DNA of 64,000 nucleotides. It comes from G025836975 sp049646585. GTDB lineage: Bacteria; Pseudomonadota; Gammaproteobacteria; Burkholderiales; Burkholderiaceae_B. Under the pieces are notes generated by a model. It was not told where the DNA came from, did no database searches, and saw nothing but the letters and a program-made list of their open reading frames with translations. Where the stretch lies: contig JBARWC010000020.1 in the NCBI GenBank assembly GCA_049646585.1, positions 26,516 to 90,515 of the forward strand. The letters run 5' to 3'. This document shows, in pieces, positions 57,761 through 64,000 of this stretch; positions within the stretch are counted from its first letter, which is position 1, and every line of letters starts with the position of its first letter. The position numbers were made by a program, and so were the translations under genes.

Positions 57761-60454
57761 ATGGATTCCTTTGCAAAGGAGACCCTTCCAATTTCGTTGG
57801 AAGAGGAAATGCGCCGCAGCTACCTCGATTACGCCATGAGCGTTATCGTGGGGCGCGCCTTACCCGACGTTCGAGACGGCCTGAAACCCGTGCACCGGCG
57901 TGTACTGTTCGCCATGCACGAGCTCAACAACGACTGGAATCGCGCTTACAAAAAGTCGGCGCGCATTGTCGGCGACGTTATCGGTAAATATCACCCGCAC
58001 GGTGATTCGGCGGTCTATGACACCATTGTGCGCATGGCGCAGGATTTCTCCCTGCGTTACATGCTGGTCGACGGGCAGGGCAACTTCGGTTCTGTTGATG
58101 GCGACAGCGCGGCCGCCATGCGTTACACCGAAATCCGCCTGGCCAAGATCGCGCACGAAATGCTGGCTGACATCGACCAGGAAACCGTCGATTTCGGCCC
58201 CAACTACGACGGCAGCGAAAGCGAACCCCTGTTGCTGCCTTCGCGCCTGCCCAATTTGCTGGTGAACGGTAGTTCGGGCATTGCGGTGGGCATGGCGACC
58301 AATATTCCTCCCCATAACCTGTCCGAAGTCATTGAAGGCTGCCTGTATTGCCTGCGCAATCCGGACTGCTCCATTGACGAACTGATCGAGCTGATTCCCG
58401 CGCCCGATTTTCCGACGGGAGGCATCATTTATGGCCTGTCTGGCGTGCGTGAGGGCTATCGCACCGGCAGGGGGCGCGTCATCATGCGCGCCAAAACCCA
58501 CTTCGAGGACATGGAAAAGGGTAATCGGCAGGCCATCATCATTGATGCCATCCCCTACCAGGTCAACAAGAAGACTCTGCAGGAAAAAATTGCCGAACTG
58601 GTCAACGAGAAGAAGATAGAGGGTATTTCAGATATCCGCGACGAGTCCGACAAAGACGGCATGCGCCTGGTCATTGAACTGAAGCGCGGCGAAGTGCCTG
58701 AGGTCGTTCTTAATAATCTGTATAAGAATACGCAGTTGCAGGATACCTTCGGCATGAACATGGTGGCGCTGGTCGACGGCCAGCCCCGCCTGCTGAACCT
58801 GAAGCAGATGGTCGAGTACTTCCTGCTGCATCGCCGCGAAGTCGTGACGCGCCGCACGGTGTTCCAGCTGCGCAAGGCGCGCGAGCGCGGCCATGTGCTG
58901 GAAGGCCTGGCCGTGGCCCTGGCCAACATCGACGATTTCATCGCCATCATCAAGGCGGCGCCGACGCCGCCCGTGGCGCGCCAGGAATTGATGGCGCGTT
59001 CCTGGGATTCGTCGCTGGTGCGCGAAATGCTGCAGCGGGCCGACCAGGGCGAGACGCCGGGAGGCCGCGCGGCCTACCGCCCCGAATCGCTGCCTGATGA
59101 ATTCGGTCTGCAGGGCGACGGGTTGTACCGCCTGAGCGATACCCAGGCTCAGGAAATCCTGAACATGCGCCTGCAACGCTTGACGGGCCTGGAGCAGGAC
59201 AAGATCGTCGGCGAATACAAAGACATCATGGCGACCATCGCCGATTTGCTGGACATCCTGGCGCGGCCCGAGCGCGTAACCACCATCATCGGCGACGAAC
59301 TGCTGGCCATCAAGGCGGAATTCTCCACATCCACCAAGGACGTGCGCCGCTCGGATATCGAGCGCAACGCCACCGAGCTCGATACCGAGGACTTGATCAC
59401 CCCCATGGATATGGTGGTGACTTTGTCGCAGACCGGCTATATCAAGAGCCAGCCGCTATCCGAGTACCGTTCGCAGAAGCGCGGCGGGCGAGGCAAGCAG
59501 GCCACTGCCATGAAGGAAAACGACTGGATAGATCAGTTGTTCATCGCCAATACGCACGATTATCTGCTGTGCTTCTCCGACCGGGGCCGCGTGTACTGGC
59601 TGAAGGTCTGGGAAGTGCCGCAAGGCTCGCGCAATTCGCGCGGACGCCCCATCGTCAATATGTTCCCCCTGGTCGATGGCGAGAAGATCACCGTGGTGCT
59701 GTCGGTCAAGGAATTCAGCGAAGACCATTACGTCTTCATGGCCACTTCGCGCGGCACGGTCAAGAAGACGCCCTTGTCCGATTTCTCGAATCCGCGCAAG
59801 GCCGGCATCATTGCCGTGGCGCTGGACGAGGGCGATTACCTGATCGGCGCCGACCTGACCGACGGCAAGCATGACGTCATGCTGTTTTCGGATGCCGGCA
59901 AGGCGGTGCGCTTCGACGAGAACGACGTGCGCCCCATGGGCCGCACGGCCCGCGGCGTGCGCGGCATGATGCTGGAAGACGGGCAGTCCGTCATCGCCCT
60001 GCTGGTGGCGGGCGACGAATCGCAAAGCGTGCTGACGGCCACTGAAAACGGCTTCGGCAAACGCACCTCCATCGCCGAGTACACCCGCCATGGGCGCGGC
60101 ACCAAGGGCATGATCGCCATCCAGACCTCGGCCCGCAACGGCAAGGTGGTCGGCGCGGTGCTGGTCATGCCGTCGGATGAAATCATGCTGATCACCACCG
60201 GCGGCGTGCTGGTGCGTACGCGAGTGTCGGAAATCCGCGAAATGGGCCGCGCCACGCAAGGCGTGACCCTGATCAGCGTGGACGATGACAGCATGCTGTC
60301 GGGCGTGCGCCGCGTGGTCGAAAGCGACGCCGACGACGATGTCATCGTCGAGGTGGACGATGGCTCCGGAGCGGGCGACGCCGCGTCGCCGGACCAGGCC
60401 GCCGGCGAGGATGCCGACGGCCCCGATTCAGAAGGCAGCGAGGAACAATCGTAA
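57761..60454 (+). CDS. gyrA: DNA gyrase subunit A
   Basis: An 897-residue gyrase A. The catalytic tyrosine is Tyr122 in AAMRYTEIRL. The quinolone-resistance region reads HPHGDSAVYDTI with Ser83 and Asp87 in their sensitive (wild-type) states, E. coli numbering. The C-terminal DNA-wrapping domain begins near YRSQKRGGRGKQ, the GyrA box, and the protein ends in a long acidic tail (DADDDVIVEVDDGSGAGD…). Its TAA overlaps the serC ATG by one base, so serC is translated from the same mRNA. Confidence 0.97.
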   Translation: MDSFAKETLPISLEEEMRRSYLDYAMSVIVGRALPDVRDGLKPVHRRVLFAMHELNNDWNRAYKKSARIVGDVIGKYHPHGDSAVYDTIVRMAQDFSLRYMLVDGQGNFGSVDGDSAAAMRYTEIRLAKIAHEMLADIDQETVDFGPNYDGSESEPLLLPSRLPNLLVNGSSGIAVGMATNIPPHNLSEVIEGCLYCLRNPDCSIDELIELIPAPDFPTGGIIYGLSGVREGYRTGRGRVIMRAKTHFEDMEKGNRQAIIIDAIPYQVNKKTLQEKIAELVNEKKIEGISDIRDESDKDGMRLVIELKRGEVPEVVLNNLYKNTQLQDTFGMNMVALVDGQPRLLNLKQMVEYFLLHRREVVTRRTVFQLRKARERGHVLEGLAVALANIDDFIAIIKAAPTPPVARQELMARSWDSSLVREMLQRADQGETPGGRAAYRPESLPDEFGLQGDGLYRLSDTQAQEILNMRLQRLTGLEQDKIVGEYKDIMATIADLLDILARPERVTTIIGDELLAIKAEFSTSTKDVRRSDIERNATELDTEDLITPMDMVVTLSQTGYIKSQPLSEYRSQKRGGRGKQATAMKENDWIDQLFIANTHDYLLCFSDRGRVYWLKVWEVPQGSRNSRGRPIVNMFPLVDGEKITVVLSVKEFSEDHYVFMATSRGTVKKTPLSDFSNPRKAGIIAVALDEGDYLIGADLTDGKHDVMLFSDAGKAVRFDENDVRPMGRTARGVRGMMLEDGQSVIALLVAGDESQSVLTATENGFGKRTSIAEYTRHGRGTKGMIAIQTSARNGKVVGAVLVMPSDEIMLITTGGVLVRTRVSEIREMGRATQGVTLISVDDDSMLSGVRRVVESDADDDVIVEVDDGSGAGDAASPDQAAGEDADGPDSEGSEEQS

Positions 60455-61581
60455 TGCGCCCATGGAATTTTTCGGCGGGCCCATCGGCCCTGCCGCTGGA
60501 AGTGCTGCAGCAAGCCGCGGCGGAAATGACGGACTGGCACGGCTGCGGCATGTCGGTCATGGAAATGAGCCATCGCGGCAAGCAGTTTACGCAGATACGC
60601 GATGAAGCCCTGGCCGACCTGCGGGAATTGCTGAGCGTGCCCGAAGGCTTCGAGATCATGCTCATGCAGGGCGGCGCGACGGCCGAGAACGCCATCGTGC
60701 CCATGAACCTTATCGGCCGGCAAGGGCTGGGCAAGGCCGACTACATCCTTACCGGCATCTGGTCCAACAAGTCGCACAAAGAAGCCCAGCGCTACGGCGA
60801 TATCGCCATCGCGGCAAGCAGCGGCGCCGAGGCGGTGCTGGACGGCGTGCGGTACGATCCCTGGACTTGGTTCCCCAAGGTACAGGACTGGAAGGTCCGG
60901 CCGGATGCAGCCTACCTGCATTTGTGCAGCAACGAAACCATAGGCGGCGTCGAGTTCGCCGACTGGCCCGACATGGCGTCGCTGGGTGTCGCCCAGGTGC
61001 CGCTGGTGGTGGATGCCTCCTCGCATTTCCTGTCGCGCCCCATCGATTTTTCCAAGGCGTCCATGGTGTATGCCGGGGCCCAGAAAAACGCCGGCCCGGC
61101 CGGCGTCACCGTGGTCATCGCCCGCAAGGAACTGCTGGGCCACGCTTTGCCCATATGCCCGTCGGCCTTCGACTACGCCAACGTGGCGGGGGCGGGCTCC
61201 ATGTTCAATACGCCGCCCACCTACGCCATCTATATCGCCGGCCTGGTGTTCAAGTGGCTCAAGCGCCAGGGCGGCGTGGCCGCGATCCAGGCCGCCAACG
61301 TCGCCAAGGCGCAGCTCCTGTATTCCTATCTGGACGATTCGTCGTTCTATGTGAATCGGGTGCATGCGGCGTCGCGGTCGCGCATGAACGTGCCGTTTTT
61401 CCTGCACGACGAGTCGCTTAACGCCACCTTCCTGTCCGAAGCCGAAGCGGCCGGGCTGATGCAGTTGAAGGGGCACAAGAGTGTGGGCGGCATGCGCGCC
61501 TCCATATACAACGCCGTGCCGCTGGAGGCGGTGCGGGCCCTGGTTTCCTTCTTGCAGGACTTCGAGCGCCGACATGGATAA
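60454..61581 (+). CDS. serC: Phosphoserine aminotransferase
   Basis: A 375-residue PLP enzyme of serine and pyridoxal phosphate synthesis. NFSAGPSALPLEVLQQ opens the protein; GGATAENA and SNETIGGVEF contact the cofactor and substrate; Lys211 in YAGAQKNAGPAG is the PLP lysine. It starts at TAATG from gyrA, and pheA begins within its last codons. gyrA-serC-pheA-hisC-tyrA is a conserved order in this bacterial family. Confidence 0.96.
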   Translation: MRPWNFSAGPSALPLEVLQQAAAEMTDWHGCGMSVMEMSHRGKQFTQIRDEALADLRELLSVPEGFEIMLMQGGATAENAIVPMNLIGRQGLGKADYILTGIWSNKSHKEAQRYGDIAIAASSGAEAVLDGVRYDPWTWFPKVQDWKVRPDAAYLHLCSNETIGGVEFADWPDMASLGVAQVPLVVDASSHFLSRPIDFSKASMVYAGAQKNAGPAGVTVVIARKELLGHALPICPSAFDYANVAGAGSMFNTPPTYAIYIAGLVFKWLKRQGGVAAIQAANVAKAQLLYSYLDDSSFYVNRVHAASRSRMNVPFFLHDESLNATFLSEAEAAGLMQLKGHKSVGGMRASIYNAVPLEAVRALVSFLQDFERRHG

Positions 61582-62659
61582 TTCATTGCAGGCACGCCTG
61601 CTGCCTTTGCGAGAACGCATCGACGCCCTGGACGAGCAGATTCTCGATCTGCTCAATCAGCGCGCCGCCACCGCCCAGGAAGTCGGCAAGGTCAAGCAGG
61701 AGTTCGACCTGGACGGACCGGTGCTCAAGCCCGAGCGCGAAGCCATGGTCATCCGGCGCTTGCAGAAGCTGAACAAGGGGCCGTTTACCGAGCAGGCCAT
61801 CGATGCCGTCTGGACGCAGATCATCTCCACCTGTCGCGGGCTTGAAAGCGTGCTGACGGTGGCCTTTCTGGGGCCCCAGGGCTCGTTCTCGGAACAGGCT
61901 GCGCTGGAGCATTTCGGCCATTCCGTCACGCGTTTGCGCTGCGACTCTTTCGACGAAGTGTTTCGCGCGGTCGAGGCCGGGCAGGCCAATGTGGGCATGG
62001 TCCCCGTCGAGAACTCCACGGAGGGCGCGGTCAACCGCACGCTGGATCTGCTGCTGAATTCGCCCCTGAAGGTGCTGGGCGAGCGTTCGATAAAAATTCA
62101 TCACAACCTGATGACGAAATCGGGCACGCTGGAAGGCGTCACACGCGTGATGGCGCATCCGCAGGCGCTGGCGCAATGCCAGGCCTGGCTGACGCAGCAT
62201 TACCCGCGTCTGGCCCGCGATGCGGCGTCCAGCAACGGCGAAGCGGCGCGCATCGCCTCGCAGGACCCCACGGTGGCCGCCATTGCGGGGGCCACGGCGG
62301 CGCAAGCCTGGGATCTGCAAATCGTGGCTTCGGGCATCCAGGACGACCCGCAGAACCGGACCCGTTTCCTGGCGGTCGGAGCCATCGAAACCCTGCCTAC
62401 CGACAGCGACAAGACCAGCATCATCCTGGCCGTGCCCAACCGCGCCGGCGCTGTCTACGACATGCTGGCGCCGCTGGCGGCCAACGGGGTTTCCATGACG
62501 CGCCTGGAGTCGCGCCCCGCGCGCACCGGCCAGTGGGAATACTATTTTTACGTCGATCTGCTCGGCCATCGCAATGAGCCGTCGGTCGCGCAGGCGTTGG
62601 TCGACCTGAAGAAACAGGTCGCTTTTTTCAAGGTGTTGGGATCCTATCCCAGGCAGTAA
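61574..62659 (+). CDS. pheA: Bifunctional chorismate mutase/prephenate dehydratase
   Basis: A 361-residue P-protein of phenylalanine synthesis. Start at ATG 61574, inside the serC end (8-bp overlap). Residues 1-90 are the AroQ chorismate mutase (LLPLRERIDALDEQILDLLNQRA). The prephenate dehydratase domain (95-280) starts VAFLGPQGSFSEQAALEHFG and has the catalytic NRTRFLAVG (Thr-Arg-Phe). The C-terminal ACT domain includes NRAGAVYDMLAPLAANGVSMTRLESRP, the phenylalanine feedback site. Confidence 0.96.
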   Translation: MDNSLQARLLPLRERIDALDEQILDLLNQRAATAQEVGKVKQEFDLDGPVLKPEREAMVIRRLQKLNKGPFTEQAIDAVWTQIISTCRGLESVLTVAFLGPQGSFSEQAALEHFGHSVTRLRCDSFDEVFRAVEAGQANVGMVPVENSTEGAVNRTLDLLLNSPLKVLGERSIKIHHNLMTKSGTLEGVTRVMAHPQALAQCQAWLTQHYPRLARDAASSNGEAARIASQDPTVAAIAGATAAQAWDLQIVASGIQDDPQNRTRFLAVGAIETLPTDSDKTSIILAVPNRAGAVYDMLAPLAANGVSMTRLESRPARTGQWEYYFYVDLLGHRNEPSVAQALVDLKKQVAFFKVLGSYPRQ

Positions 62660-62671
62660 GAAGAGGCTGGC

Positions 62672-63802
62672 ATGAACTCCAATGATTCCAAGAGCGCCGC
62701 GACGGCGCCCGATTATGTGCTGGCCATCGCCCCCTATCAGGCGGGCAAGCCTATCAGCGAACTGGCGCGTGAATTCAAGCTGGACCCGGCCGGCATCGTC
62801 AAGCTGGCCTCGAACGAAAACCCCCTGGGGCTGCCGGAATCGGCGAAGCGCGCCATGGCCGAGGCCATAGGGGGCTTGGGCCGCTATCCCGATCCCAACG
62901 GCTTCGAATTGAAGGCCGCCTTGTCGGCGCGCTATGGCGTGCCGGCGAACTGGATTACGTTGGGCAACGGTTCGAACGACCTGCTGGAACTGGCCTCGCT
63001 GGCCTTGCTGGCGCCGGGCTCATCGGCTGTGTACGCTCAGCACGCCTTCACCGTGTACCGCCTGGCGACGCAGGCGCGGGGCGCAAGGCACATCATGGTG
63101 CCGGCGCGCGACTACGGGCACGACCTGGACGCCATGTACGACGCCATCGACGACGACACGCGCCTGGTCTTCATTGCCAACCCCAACAATCCCACCGGCA
63201 CCTTCCTTCCGGCCGGCCGCATCCAGGCCTTCCTGGCCCGGGTGCATGAGCGCTGGGGCGGCCGGGTCACGGTGCTGCTGGACGAGGCCTATAACGAGTA
63301 CCTGGATCCCGAGCTGCGCTTCGACAGCGCGCGCTGGGTCGAGCAATACCCCAACCTGATCGTTTCGCGCACCTTCTCCAAAGCCTATGGGCTGGCCGGC
63401 TTGCGGGTGGGCTTTGCCATTGCCCAGCCGGGGCTGACCGATGTGCTCAATCGCGTGCGCCAGCCGTTCAACGTCAATAGCCTGGCGCAAGTGGCCGCCA
63501 TGGCGGCCCTGGGCGATGCGAGTTTTTTGCAGCAGTCCTATGAATTGAACAAGGCCGGCAAGCAGACCCTGGTCGACGGCTTTACACGCCTGGGCCTGGA
63601 ATTCGTGCCCAGCTATGGCAACTTCGTGCTGGTGCGCGTGGGCGATGCCGCCCGGATCAATCTGGAATTGCTCAAGAAGGGCGTGATCGTCCGCCCCGTG
63701 GCGGGCGACGGACTGCCAGAGTGGTTGCGTGTTTCCATAGGCTTGCCTGAAGAGAATGCCCGTTTCCTGGACGCCTTGGCGGCTGTCTTGAAGGCGCCAT
63801 GA
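62672..63802 (+). CDS. hisC: Histidinol-phosphate aminotransferase
   Basis: A 376-residue class I/II aminotransferase with PLP lysine Lys237 in SRTFSKAYGLAGLRVG. LASNENPLGLPESAK and NPNNPTGTF are the substrate and PLP loops. In this gene order the enzyme, the second HisC of Bordetella-type genomes, probably also serves aromatic amino acid transamination (phenylalanine, tyrosine). It ends in ATGA with tyrA. Confidence 0.93.
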   Translation: MNSNDSKSAATAPDYVLAIAPYQAGKPISELAREFKLDPAGIVKLASNENPLGLPESAKRAMAEAIGGLGRYPDPNGFELKAALSARYGVPANWITLGNGSNDLLELASLALLAPGSSAVYAQHAFTVYRLATQARGARHIMVPARDYGHDLDAMYDAIDDDTRLVFIANPNNPTGTFLPAGRIQAFLARVHERWGGRVTVLLDEAYNEYLDPELRFDSARWVEQYPNLIVSRTFSKAYGLAGLRVGFAIAQPGLTDVLNRVRQPFNVNSLAQVAAMAALGDASFLQQSYELNKAGKQTLVDGFTRLGLEFVPSYGNFVLVRVGDAARINLELLKKGVIVRPVAGDGLPEWLRVSIGLPEENARFLDALAAVLKAP

Positions 63803-64000
63803 GCGGCGCCTCCACCGCCGTTTCGGTGCCGGCGCAGCCGTGGATGCCGGTGCTGGCCGTCGTGGGGGTCGGGCTGATAGGTGGTTCTTTCGCCGGCGCG
63901 CTGCGCCGGGCCGGCGTAGTCGGCCGGGTATTGGGCGTGGGCCGGCAGGCCGCCTCGCTGGCCCAGGCGCGCAAGCTGGGCCTGATAGACGAAGCCGTAA
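63799..64000 (+). CDS. tyrA: Prephenate (arogenate) dehydrogenase, N-terminal part (runs off the window)
   Basis: The first 67 residues are present. After a short proline-rich start comes LAVVGVGLIGGSFAGALRRAG, the NAD-binding GxGxxGG of TyrA, and RVLGVGRQAASLAQARKLGLIDEAV. It makes the tyrosine precursor from prephenate. The ATG overlaps the hisC stop (ATGA). Confidence 0.9.
   Translation, partial: MSGASTAVSVPAQPWMPVLAVVGVGLIGGSFAGALRRAGVVGRVLGVGRQAASLAQARKLGLIDEAV

Overview
The window looks like chromosome from a betaproteobacterium of the family Alcaligenaceae (Bordetella, Achromobacter, Pusillimonas and relatives). The evidence is the gene order gyrA-serC-pheA-hisC-tyrA beside ompA, ubiG and gph, an orphan Bug-type binding protein, and a tmRNA whose tag reads ANDERFALAA. 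Core genes are GC-rich with long antisense shadow frames. Several inserted blocks are visibly more AT-rich.

Layout. 1-1.75 kb is a patchwork: a cut-off outer-membrane protein, an IstB fossil, a toxin-antitoxin pair and two very small minus-strand genes. 1.99-4.85 kb is a B12-dependent ribonucleotide reductase. 5.3-22.4 kb is a catabolic island of three operons. 22.4-31.1 kb holds a KefB/C-type antiporter, small proteins and a second branched-chain-type ABC transporter with a fused permease-ATPase. 31.2-46.5 kb is mixed chromosome: an XRE regulator with its divergent target, ribA, dbpA, azoR with a LysR regulator, a GT39 glycosyltransferase, an OPT transporter, nirK, a GntR/Bug/MmgE-PrpD set and sstT. 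46.67-53.7 kb is an insertion hot spot at ssrA. 53.9-64 kb is core chromosome.

Catabolic island. Three promoters carry the same 20-bp palindromic operator, consensus TTrACCGTC-NN-GAnGGnTTA, in the same position relative to the -10 box. A PaaR-like TetR gene lies between operons 2 and 3. The enzymes form a reduced, rearranged version of the aerobic CoA-thioester ring-epoxidation (Paa) route: a PaaK-like ligase, one diiron oxygenase polypeptide with a BenC-type ferredoxin-reductase, a PaaG-like isomerase carrying the PaaG aspartate, a MaoC hydratase, a PaaN aldehyde dehydrogenase and a PaaI thioesterase. Added to these are a DUF35/thiolase-like pair that has lost its zinc and catalytic cysteines (as in retro-aldolases), a class III CoA-transferase and an alpha-methylacyl-CoA-racemase-like protein. 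I infer breakdown of an alpha-branched aromatic or related acid. The substrate cannot be read from the sequence.

ssrA locus. A 6.4-kb Tn7-like element (TnsB, TnsC, TniQ; no TnsA, no resolvase) lies 28 bp after the tmRNA 3' end. It has 25-bp inverted ends and a perfect 5-bp target duplication (AGCAC). It separates ssrA from what looks like its own terminator, which is followed by a tyrosine-integrase fossil. Inside the element, tnsB and a Rad50/SMC-like cargo ATPase both lack their 5' ends at the same point, so the element is probably decayed.
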